DNA from: Liolophura sinensis
Lineage: Eukaryota > Mollusca > Polyplacophora > Chitonida > Chitonidae
NCBI RefSeq assembly: GCF_032854445.1
Contig: NC_088302.1
Span: forward strand, 26,873,080-26,933,079
Direction: 5' to 3'
DNA: 60,000 nucleotides
The first letter of the stretch is position 1, and every line of letters starts with the position of its first letter. Under the pieces are notes generated by a model. That model made no database searches. It was given only the letters and a program-made list of their open reading frames with translations, and was not told the DNA's origin. Shown here in pieces: positions 38,991 to 49,313 of this stretch. The position numbers and the translations under genes were made by a program.

Positions 38991-39269
38991 CTAATTGTAA
39001 ATTTCGATAGCCGCCAGCCGTTTGAACTCATCTAAGAAAGCTTTGAGCCTCCGCTGTCTTTCACGCGTCTGGACCCTATTATATCCGCAGGCCATGCAAA
39101 GCCGAAGTCGGTTTTTAACACCCCGACCACAGCTAATACAGGGCTTGGTGCCAAGACCCTTGCGCAGACGGTTTAGGTGAACACCACAGTACTCCCCCAT
39201 ACAACTCTTACCACAGAGCTCCATGAAACCGATGGGTAGCCACCGGCAATTATTATAACCCTGTGGCAT
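38991..39269 (-). CDS. Small Cys-rich (zinc-binding) protein (element C), 92 aa, intact
   Basis: MPQGYNNCRWLPIGFMELCG, SCMGEYCGVHLNRLRKGLGT, CISCGRGVKNRLRLCMACGY, basic helical tail. Single unit, unlike the doubled copy in A. It is followed by the conserved subterminal region and the TIR. Intact in a heavily deleted element. Confidence 0.75.
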   Translation of the reverse strand: MPQGYNNCRWLPIGFMELCGKSCMGEYCGVHLNRLRKGLGTKPCISCGRGVKNRLRLCMACGYNRVQTRERQRRLKAFLDEFKRLAAIEIYN

Positions 39270-39341
39270 GTTGTTGTTGTATACACAATTGGTGTAGAAG
39301 CATATCTGAGCAATGGGTATGTCTAATAGAACCCCAGACGG

Positions 39342-39488
39342 GGCTGGGGGCCTCTATTTGCCAAGGGGAGGGTGCGCCAGAACCCTCCTTCCCTATACTA
39401 CTATGTTTATATCTTTTCACGGGAAGGAGCTGGAAGCCTCCATTTGCCAAATGGAGGGTGCGCCAGAACTCCTATTCCCTATACTACT
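39342..39488. repeat. Right TIR of element C, two tandem units
   Basis: Inner unit ends CCCTATACTACT at 39402, outer unit ends with the same text at 39488. Reverse complement of 32345-32481. Confidence 0.92.
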
Positions 39489-39494
39489 CTGTAG
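39489..39494. repeat. Target-site duplication CTGTAG (right of element C)
   Basis: Exact copy of 32339-32344. Confidence 0.92.
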
Positions 39495-39724
39495 TCAGTG
39501 TTGTTTTACGCTAAACTCAAGAATTTTCTTAATTACGCGATGGTACTCATCGTTGATGGAGACCGGATTGCTCGTTCAAACCATTGGCCATTAACTGACG
39601 AACTTTTATACATGTGATTTACAGAGTAGGCCATGCTGACGTATGGTGTACAACGAATGTACAGCGCAGACGACCACGCTTGTTGTAACTCCAGTCAAGA
39701 GCGGTGAGAGCAGGGTAATTTACC

Positions 39725-39815
39725 AGTTTCCTGTCCCAGGAACTGGTTTGAATCCCCACAACGTGTGCCCTGGTGACTAAAAAAGCAAACGCCTGAACCA
39801 CTCTGCCGCGGCCTG
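39725..39815 (-). repeat. tRNA-like (Leu/Ser-type head) SINE remnant
   Basis: Minus strand GCCGCGGCAGAGTGGTTCAGG (A-box-like, D-arm) and GGGGATTCAAACCAG (B-box). The acceptor arms do not pair, so it is not called a functional tRNA. Confidence 0.45.
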
Positions 39816-40377
39816 CTCCAAAATTGATGCATTATGAACTTTCAATTGGAAGCATATAACTCCCAACCTTATAGTACTGGAAGATGCCACACAGAACCAA
39901 ACGACATGCACGATTTGGATACACTCAGCACCTCAATCATAACTCCAGAATCTATAAATCTGGAATGGAGATTCATGATCGTAACAAAGTACACTGCACC
40001 AGTTCAGAGTTGTAGTTCAATGACCATCTGCCAGATATATAACCTACTGTTGCCAGCACAAAGAATGCGAAAGGGGTCAACTTTAAATGACTACCATGGA
40101 AAGAACACAGGCCTGATTTGTCAATTGACAGATTCAGGCGTTGGTGTTGTGTCGTCTGGAAGACGTAAACGCTTCAGTTGCTAAACTATATCAGTTCACA
40201 ATTAGTGCAAGAGAACTGTCAAAAATTTAAATTCTAAAACGTGATTTTAATTGGTTCAAATGTTTCATCAGGTGTCAATATTTCGTTTCGACTTCTGAGC
40301 ATTTAATTTAGAATTTTGTTATACTATACGCGATTCAAAGAAATGTTCAACTAGTGAGTCATTTTATAATGCAAACT

Positions 40378-40492
40378 TCCCCCGGGATGTGCCCGGTTTC
40401 CTCCCACCATAATGCTGGCCGCCGTCGTACAATTGAAATATTCTTGAGTACGGCGTAAAACACCAACCAAATAAATAAATAAATACTATGCA
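40378..40492 (+). mobile_element. Truncated tRNA-derived SINE (3' part)
   Basis: Begins inside the element at CCCGGGATGTGCCCGG and keeps TTTCCTCCCACCATAATGCT, ATTCTTGAGTACGGCG and an AAATAAATAAATAAAT tail. Same family as 25978-26226. Confidence 0.8.
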
Positions 40493-41841
40493 AACTGTCA
40501 AAGTGTCTATACAAAGTCTTCATAAATATGAATACATTTCCCAATATTAATGAGTAATCCATAAATACTAATCAAAGTTTATAAAGAAAAGGAAAATGAC
40601 CCTAATTGACTGACCGCAGTAAATAATTCCCATAACAGCATCTTGATCATGCAGCATATAATACAACCTGAGTGGGGAGTGGAGCCATGTTACTATAAAC
40701 AGGCAGCGCGGTACTGAGAAATTATGGGAAATAATTATTCGTCCGGAAGTCACGATCAGCATGACGATCGTTATTGATACAACTGGTATTTTACATCTGG
40801 CCCCAACTGACCATAAAGACTTTGGTATCTATGCCTAGCAACTTCGGACGAGTGAATATGTATAGAATGTTTGGGTTTTATCGTGACACGTCCTATCCCT
40901 GTCAACTTATTAAATATTTTATCACAGTGCATCGCAGTGGGCTTGCCTATAAAAAGAGATATCCTGGAAATGAGAAGTGGGACTGCTTCAGTAATTGAAT
41001 GCAACATTCAGTGCGCATTAGAGAACGTAAGTTGGGAATCGTAAGATGAGAGCGTGACATACTTTTCCCGATGTCTTGCTGTACACGCACACGCACAAAC
41101 GCGGGCACACGTATATGTGCCAAGTAGAAATAAATCTCGTTTTGTAGACTGATTTTTTATTTATTTGAAATGCTGTAAAACAGTACGTGTGAACATGTAT
41201 AAATTTAAAATTAGATAATGACACTCTTTTTCTCTGTGTGCACATCAAGACGGTTTCTGTTTACTTAGCCAAGTGACAGCATCGCGTCATTCAGTTTTCG
41301 CATGTCCGATAATCTGCTTACGGAAAGTTCTTTCTTGCAATAGTTGAAGAAGAAATCTGGACACTGAAAGATAAAAAAATAAAACTGTGTTGGCTTTACT
41401 CTGGAGGTGGTGAACTCTCAAGCGTATACGTAAAAACAATTTTTGCAGTCAATTCTTCGCTTTGCATTAATTGTCAGTTCATGAGTTTGCATGATGGCGC
41501 TGAGTGTTGGAATATTCAAACTTCATTGGATATACGAGTGAAGCCAAAGAATTCAAACTAAAAAACTTCCCCTGCTTAATTTAAAAAAACCCAATTTTAT
41601 CCTCCAAACATACTAACATGCCAAAGCAAATTTCCACAGCCTGATAACACATAAATAATTCAAACATTTAAGCTACTGAGTTAGTAAAACTGACCTTGTT
41701 ATAGAGAAAAAATAAAAAGTGTAGATCCACAGCAGCCAATCGTTTTAGTGATTTGTTCCTACAACAGAGAAGAAACAAATGCATTGAAAATGTCCTCTTC
41801 CAATGCAATGTTTATACAAAAGTTATAAAATTGATTTATCT

Positions 41842-41936
41842 AATGCTGACCGCAGTCGTATAAGTGAAATATTCTTGAATGAGACGGAAAACACCCAAAA
41901 AAATCAAATAAATAAGTAAATAAATATAAGTTGTAG
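41842..41936 (+). mobile_element. Truncated tRNA-derived SINE (3' tail)
   Basis: Short tail copy: GCAGTCGTATAAGTGAAATA, TTCTTGAATGAGACGG (diverged), then AAATAAATAAGTAAATAAAT. The tail is all that remains. Confidence 0.65.
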
Positions 41937-42721
41937 TCACAGAGAATATGAGGTATGTTTTGTAATATCCATATACATTTTAATGGTTGGCACTCACGCG
42001 TACAGCTCATGTTCAGTCAACCAAATCGTTATCTCTTTCTTCGTCCATTCCCGGATGTCTACACCAGCTCGATCAAGGGAATCCGTATCCTTTACCTTAA
42101 ACGACAAGTTAACATTTGCTGTATAAAGAGCTGAATAGAAAACCACATCGAAAAAAATAAACATTGGAAATTGTTTTCAAAGTACTTTTTTATTTTGACC
42201 CAGATGTACCTCTTCGTCCTAATGTAAAAATGAATTTTAACACTTAAATTAGCTCAGTCAGATTGGTTAGCCTATTTTCGTCAGCAACGCCCGATTTCTA
42301 CAAATTGAAAGCAAAACTGTAATACATCGAAGAATAAATCTGTAACCTTGGCAACGAAAATCTCGATTTTACGCCCAACAATAATATTTCAGATGCTTAC
42401 ATATGTCCAGTCTATATCCATTTTCCCGTTCTTTCTGTCCAGAAATAACTATGTATTCCTATGCATTCCTGTTCATCTCTCTCTCACACATGGCTTTCTT
42501 TCTTTTAGCCGGTCGCCTATATCCAGCTGTCTATCCATCAGTCATACTCGCTACAAAAATTTCCTTTAGTCATTGACAAGTAACAACACAAGCTCTACAC
42601 ATCAATAAGTTGAAAGTCCATGTTCTTGCAAAGAAAATGAAGTTAGAACACTTTCCTCTAATTTATATTATTATACCTCATAGAGTTATTCTCCGTTTCC
42701 ATTTGTCGAAAGAGGGTCACA

Positions 42722-42765
42722 TGATATTCGGCAAAACACGAGGGCTTCGCCCTCGTTGAATATCA
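42722..42765. repeat. Nested palindrome around ACGAGGGC/GCCCTCGT
   Basis: Inner perfect 8-bp arms with a TTC loop (42738-42756) inside outer 8-bp arms TGATATTC/GAATATCA. Unknown role. Confidence 0.75.
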
Positions 42766-42816
42766 CTTCTATCAAGCTGACAATTGTCCCGCCTCACAGC
42801 CTGCTCTGTTTGTATA

Positions 42817-43308
42817 ATGTTAAACTCTAGAAGCCTTGTTTCGACACCAAGAATTCATTGCCTCCAGCGAAGTCACAACTATTCAGAAACCAGTGACATG
42901 CTAGATATTGGGCGGGGTTCAATATGCTTTGACAAAGTGCCCCACCCATTACCTAAACTACTGTTCACTTAAATTTAAACCCTGTTTCTCACTCTGTCAT
43001 ATCTGACATTGTTCGCACATTTTAGTATAATTTAACCTTCATAAATTAGTTTTATCTCTCGTTGTACATGATCTCTATGGCAGTATGGTTTTAGAGTTGC
43101 ATGTTAGGAAATTCTGTTGCGACAAAAAATGTAGTCTATTCGCTGGGACAGTAATGTAGCTGCGTTACTGCGTGGAATTGGTTTCAACAGCATGTACATG
43201 CAGCTATTCCAAAACAAATTACACTCCATGCCTATTGCCCAGCATGCCACTTATTTCTGAATAACAATGAGTTCTTGGTGTTGAAACCAGGCTTATTAAG
43301 TTTAACAT
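42817..43308. mobile_element. TA-flanked foldback element (MITE-like, about 490 bp)
   Basis: Ends ATGTTAAACTCTAGAAGCC and GGCTTATTAAGTTTAACAT are imperfect inverted repeats. Similarity extends about 45-70 bp inward (CACCAAGAATTCATTG / CAATGAGTTCTTGGTG, TTTCTGAATA). TA is present on both sides, as expected for Tc1/mariner-type target duplication. No coding capacity. Confidence 0.65.
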
Positions 43309-43479
43309 TATGAATTATAAAAGTAGTCTAACTGCATTTTCCTTGCAGTAATATAGATGTAAAACATATCGATATGTAGAGCTTATGATGTTACGTATCT
43401 CTAAAGGAAGGCAATTTTGGTAGCCAGTATGGCTGGTTATACATAAAACTGAATACAGGCAACTGGCTAATAGAAACAG

Positions 43480-44960
43480 AGTACAGCTTATATAGCATAA
43501 CAAGTTTCTCTGCTCTGGCGACATCTCACGCCGGCTAACATTACCCCCTACTCTTATCACCCATCTCTCTCACACCGCCTGCTCGTTAACACCAGAACAA
43601 ATTTCTTTGTTGCGATGATATCTCATGTCAGCTAACATTACCCCTACTCTTATCACCCCCTCGCTCTCACACCGCCTGCTCGTTAACAGCAGAGCAACTT
43701 TCTCAGCTGTTATGATATCTCATGCCAGCTAACATTACCGCTCTTCTGGTCACCCCTCTCTCACAAACCACCTGCATATTAACAGGAGAATAACTATCTC
43801 TGCTGTTATGATATCTCATGTCAGCTGACATTACCGTTCTTCTGGTCACCCCTCTCTCACAAACCACCTGCATATTAACAGGAGAATAACTATCTCTGCT
43901 GTTATGATATCTCATGTCAGCCCATCTCTCACAAACCACCTGCATATTAACAGGAGAATAACTCTCTCTGCTGTTATGATATCTCATGTCAGCCCATCTT
44001 TCACAAACCACCTTCATATTAACAGGAGAATAACTCTCTGCTGTTATGATATCTTATGTCAGCCCATCTTCCGCAAACCACCTGCATATTAGCAGGAGAA
44101 TAACTCTCTGCTGTTATGATATCTCATGTCAGCTGACATTACCGTTCTTCTGGTCACCCCTCTCTCACAAACCACGTGCATATTAACAGGAGAATAACTC
44201 TCTGCTGTTATGATATCTCATGTCAGCTAATATTACCGCTCTTCTGGTCACCCATCTCTCACACACCGCCTGCATATTAACAGGAGAATAACTATCTCTG
44301 CTGTTATGATATCTCATGTCAGCCCATCTCTCACAAACCACGTGCATATTAGCAGGAAAATAACTCTCTGCTGTTATGATATCTCATGTCAGCTGACATT
44401 ACCGTTCTTCTGGTCACCCCTCTCTCACAAACCACCTGCATATTAACAGGAGAATAACTCTCTGCTGTTATGATATCTCGTGTCAGCTAACATTACCGCT
44501 CTTCTGGTCACCCATCTCTCACACACCGCCTGCATATTAACAGGAGAATAACTATCTCTGCTGTTATGATATCTCATGTCAGCCCATCTCTCACAAACCA
44601 CGTGCATATTTAGCAGGAAAATAACTCTCTGCTGTTATGATATCTCATGTCAGCTGACATTACCGTTCTTCTGGTCACCCCTCTCTCACAAACCACCTGC
44701 ATATTAACAGGAGAATAACTCTCTGCTGTTATGATATCTCGTGTCAGCTAACATTACCGCTCTTCTGGTCACCCATCTCTCAGCTCTAAGCACCATTCTC
44801 TCACACCGCCTGTCCATTAGCAGCGGAACAACCTTCTCTGCCGTTAAGATAGAGCGAATAGTGTCCCTTTCTCTGTAACCCCTCTGCCATACCCCGCCTG
44901 TGCCTTCGCAGCAGAACAACTTTCTCTGCTGTGATGTTACCTCGCGTTCGTTTAGTCACC
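43480..44960. repeat. Satellite array with 96-bp and about 70-bp units
   Basis: Unit core CTGCTGTTATGATATCTCAT, then GTCAGC, optional CTGACATTACCGTTCTTCTGG, then CTCTCACAAACCACCTGCAT and ATTAACAGGAGAATAACT. Long units carry the optional 24-base part and short ones lack it; they alternate irregularly. The edges are diverged. A minus-strand open frame through the array (43703-44017) is a by-product of the repeat. Confidence 0.9.
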
Positions 44961-46296
44961 TCAAGCTTACACGTGAATAGAAACTAATTCAGGCAGAGCA
45001 CATATACATGGTGCTTCGGGCAGAAGTATCTTGTTATATATTGCCATGTTATGTTATAACATGAGATGCTATATAATCAAATTGTTAACGTTAATCAAAT
45101 TACAAGCAGATTGTGGTGTCAAAGGCAATTTTGTGCTTTGAAAGGGCATATTAGTCACTAACGATGATTGGTTCTGTTGTGTACTTTTGCTTTGATCACC
45201 CGTTTCAGCGTCATGTTTGGGCAATCACTAATATGAAACATAATCAGATGAAAGACAGTTAAACACTGTATAGTAAATTCAGGTGTTGTTGTTTTTTGTT
45301 GTTTTCTTTTCTGTTTTTTTTTGGGGGGGGAGGGGCGTTCTACCCATAAAGAGTTCTTTTTTTTTAGATTAAAACCTTGGATTCCTCTGCTGCTTTTCCT
45401 TGCCATTTTGTGGCCATAACGTCCCATCAGGTTTTAGCCTGGTTTCTCACTCCAACTAACATTTCCCCCTCCTCTGGTCATCCCTTTCTCATACACCGCC
45501 TAACACACAAAATGCTAGACTTCTGTATTTCTGAATACATTCCTCCAGTGGGTGTTGAAGCGAAAGCAAAGCAGTCGGGTGTGACGTTATTGATGAACAC
45601 TGGGTCTCAGATTAAAGTAGAATCTGATGTGTTTTTAAAGCATTTCAGTTCGTTGGGAAAATTCTATCTAAAAAAATCGATGTTCTCTTGGACAGTGTTT
45701 TTATCTGATATATGTACCTCACTTTAGTGTTTTCTTTGTCTGTAATGGCTTTCATGGGTTTGTGAAGTGCGCTGGTGGTGTTCATTCAAAATCACGTGAA
45801 CTGTCGTGTAAAATGAACGCTCAACCTGGACCAGTTCTCTCCTATGACCATTGGAGTCCAGTTTCGTGAATTCGATCAGTCTTCTGTAGTTTGCTCTGCT
45901 TAATACACGATTTTCCTGTCATTAGATAGGTTGTGGTCTGGTACAGTAATGTAAAGAGAAATCAGTAAATCTAGGAGCTGCATCGTACTGGGGACAAGGC
46001 GACGTTGCCAGTTTACGAAAATAACCAGGCCACGAAAATAGCCCGGCTACAAAATTACAACAAATGCTGTTAGTCCAATAGAGTAAGTAGACCTGGTACA
46101 TCTAATCTGACAGCACGAATCTACTAAATGTCAGCCTATTATTTGGGAATGGAGGTTGCAGTCCATTTCAGCGGATAGATCTCACACTTCTGCGTACCAC
46201 GTGGGTTATAGATCCTTTTACTCTTGTTGCAATTTAAAAAAGTAGACGTAAACATAGATTACCATTAATGTGGCTTATCAATCCGAGTCAACTTAC
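44961..46296. other. Gene-free interval
   Basis: Contains a T-rich then G-rich low-complexity stretch (45286-45340) and a diverged echo of the satellite near 45450. The plus ORF at 45377-45727 has no recognisable domain and is not called. The missing last exon(s) of the ARM-TIR gene may lie here or further left, but I could not identify them. Confidence 0.4.
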
Positions 46297-49215
46297 CGCT
46301 TTCCCCCTCTCACCGAGTTCCCGGATCAATTCTTTCATTTTGTCCTCGAAGGAGTTATCCGGAATGAATTCAAAGTAATGCTTTGTCCCTGCCAATATGC
46401 CCAGCCAGCCATCCGGCCTGTATCCTGCCTGCAGCTGCAGGGGAACGACATCCTTACCCAGCTTGAACGCATACTCAGCCTCTGTCAACAGAAAACTAAT
46501 TATAAAGTGTCCATCGTGCTGTAAGAAACAATCCAGTGGAAGACAATTGCACTGGGAAAAGCACAATCTGTCATGTAAAGAAAAAATACCAAAGAGATTA
46601 GATTGGAGGTGAAGAAAAACTATTTCCTCTACAGCCATGTAAAAATCTGACTGGATAATGGGTTTAAATCTCAAGTGTTATATATTTAATTTCTTTCGAA
46701 AAACTGAAAGAGCCTTTTTTGCTAGATGTAATTACTTTCTCCATTTCGAATCAAATTCTTGCCAAGACGATTACCTGTCCTGCACGCCAAACTCTCCTTG
46801 TAACTTTCTGATATACAGATAAGAACAACAGTAGCATTTTCAACTGCCTCGGCCATAGCCCCCAGAGCAGAGCCTGTCAGGTTGTCCACATCCATCCACA
46901 CATTGTAACCAGCTGAACGCAAGTGATCCGTGATCTGCAATATCGACACCATCAGCTCGCTAAACATCACTGTATCCTGACATGTTTATATCAGTTGAGT
47001 TTAATCGCACGGTACCATGTCATGTTCGCTCATGCAATAAAGTAATTATCCAAATGCCCCCTTGTCAGTACACGATAAAGCATACAAACAGCAAAACATA
47101 CATGTGTCATTATTAACACTACTCTGCTCGCAGTTTTTACAAAGAACAACATTCTACTAGAAAAATCAAGGGATTGTGAGCTGTGTCGTCAGTTCACCCT
47201 GATAAATAATGATGTCTAAAATCAAATTTTCTCTTCATTTGATTCATTGATTTTGCAACGATGATTATGCCAAAGTCAATTGCACTTTGGTTGATGAAGA
47301 GACGTTTTGAATGTGATGACAAAACTTAAAAATCGCATTGATTTGGTGTCTTTATGATGGTATTATTCCTGAACTGTTTTATGTAAACAAACAATGGGTA
47401 TCGAACGACAGAACCCCCAAGTCTCTACACAGCTTTAACACTGAGGTAATGTACTCGTGCATGGGCCCACCATTTGTTAATCACGCTACTCTTCGTATGT
47501 GTTAACGACTGAACAACTCTAGTTCTCGCAATTATACTAGTGTCTCTGTACTTGCTTAGCACCTGCTGCGGTGTAATTGTATTTACCTTCAGTGCTATCT
47601 TCTGATTATCCCAGCTGTAGCTCATCATAACGTACTCAGACTCTGTGTCTGTCTCCTGTTCCAGTCGTGGGCCAATGAACGGGGCAGGGGGAGTTGTCTC
47701 TACAGACACAGAATAAACTTAGACAATCTATGACTCTAGAAGTGACACCGGTCTTATTTATTTATGTAACAGTATAATTTTTTCAACACAAAATGTTATT
47801 CTGCATCAAAGGAATGTTTCTCAAGAATACATCAATAGAAACTTACCGTCAGCCGCTTCCCAGTTGAATGTTTTTAATAAAACTCAATAGTGGGTGTTTG
47901 AACGAAGCAGGGAGTAAAGATTTGTTAATAGTGCCAATTACCTCCCTTTTCAAGTACCCAAAGTGTTCCGGTCGCTAGGTGGCGCATTTCATCATCCTCG
48001 TGTTCATCACGAATATGCTTTAAATTGTCAATTAGCCGGTGATCACTCTGTAATTTAAGAATAAATTCGAATATTAAAACAAATAATCATTTTAGGATAA
48101 ATTAATGTACACACGTTAAGCACACGTACTATACTTTAACCTCCGTCAGAGAGGTTATGTTTCAGCGGGTGTTATAATTTGTCTGTAGGCCTATTCCTGT
48201 CAGCAATTTTGTGCAAAGGTAAAAGTCAGTTATGTGCACAGGTTGGCTTTTGGTTGAGGGCTATTCCATTAAATTTTGGTGATATGACCACAGTGTCCAG
48301 TATTGTCACTTTGTACATAATGGCACTGGGAGAATTTCTCTAACTCTTTCCGCTATTTATCCTTTGACTTATGAGGTTGTGTGTATGAAGGCATAACCTA
48401 TAAACATCAACCTGTACACATTGTTACTTACAAACTACGACCAAAAACTCATGGTGGAATAGGTGGAGTGGCATCCTGATTCATAAGTAATCTGTTGACC
48501 TGAATCGCTGCACGCGGTAGATACTTGACGTAGAGAAATTAGCCTCCGTTCCCTCAACCCAGTGTCATGCACGCGTTATTCTGATTGCTGACATACATGT
48601 ATAAGAGTAATACCTTCGGTTTTTCTCCGGTGAAATGTCGAAGGATTGTTACGCCTTAATCTCACCTCTGGTTGCATGGCTTACACCATATCTATCTACA
48701 CATAGAATCGGGTTACTGTGAATGTATTTTAGTTATCATAAATACCGAGCGATAACCAGCCCATGATTTTCTCACCCTCAACATTTCTCGGTTGTCCCCA
48801 AGGAAAGCTAGCTGCCAGACCAACTTGATCGCCGGTTTTTGTTCCTCTAGCGGACCAGATTCTATTATATTTTCCAGTAAGCTCAGCACGCCCTTTTTCG
48901 CCATCAAAGCCTTGTTTTCGTCCGCTCTGGAGAGACCCAGCAGACCGTTAAGGATTTCGGACACTGAGAATCCCTGTGCTATGTCCCCATTCTTGCCAAT
49001 AGCTTCATTGAGCAGTCCCATTATGAAGTCAAAGCTGGAATCGTCAGCCAGAAGAAGGTGGTTCTCGCTGTCATCCACGATATAGGACAAGGTCAACAGA
49101 GCCAGAATCTTTATGACTGAAAATATATAGCAGGAAAGTGAAATTAGTTTTAAGCTACAGCTGTTTATCGGTTTATGTTGTAAGTTACCTATGTAAAATA
49201 TGTTCAGGTAACAAG

Positions 49216-49313
<98 letters not shown>

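Larger units (their letters stand above)
32345..39488. mobile_element. Polinton element C (7144 bp, deletion derivative)
   Basis: Complete insertion with inverted ends starting AGTAGTATAGGG, ending CCCTATACTACT and flanked by CTGTAG. The terminal AG/CT and 6-bp duplication are Polinton hallmarks. About 4.7 kb of the canonical gene set (most of the ATGA-coupled gene, the penton-like, structural-type, tiny membrane and coiled-coil genes, and the first two thirds of the capsid gene) is missing at a junction near 33555. A large part of polB is missing near 37435. Confidence 0.95.

Noticed and set aside
43703-44017. Repetitive 104-codon ORF
   Set aside because: Product of the satellite array; units are not codon-constrained.
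43480-44960. CRISPR array
   Set aside because: Tandem repeat units are contiguous, without unique spacers, and the host is a eukaryote.
45377-45727. 116-codon plus ORF, possible exon of the TIR gene
   Set aside because: Wrong strand for the ARM-TIR gene and no recognised domain.
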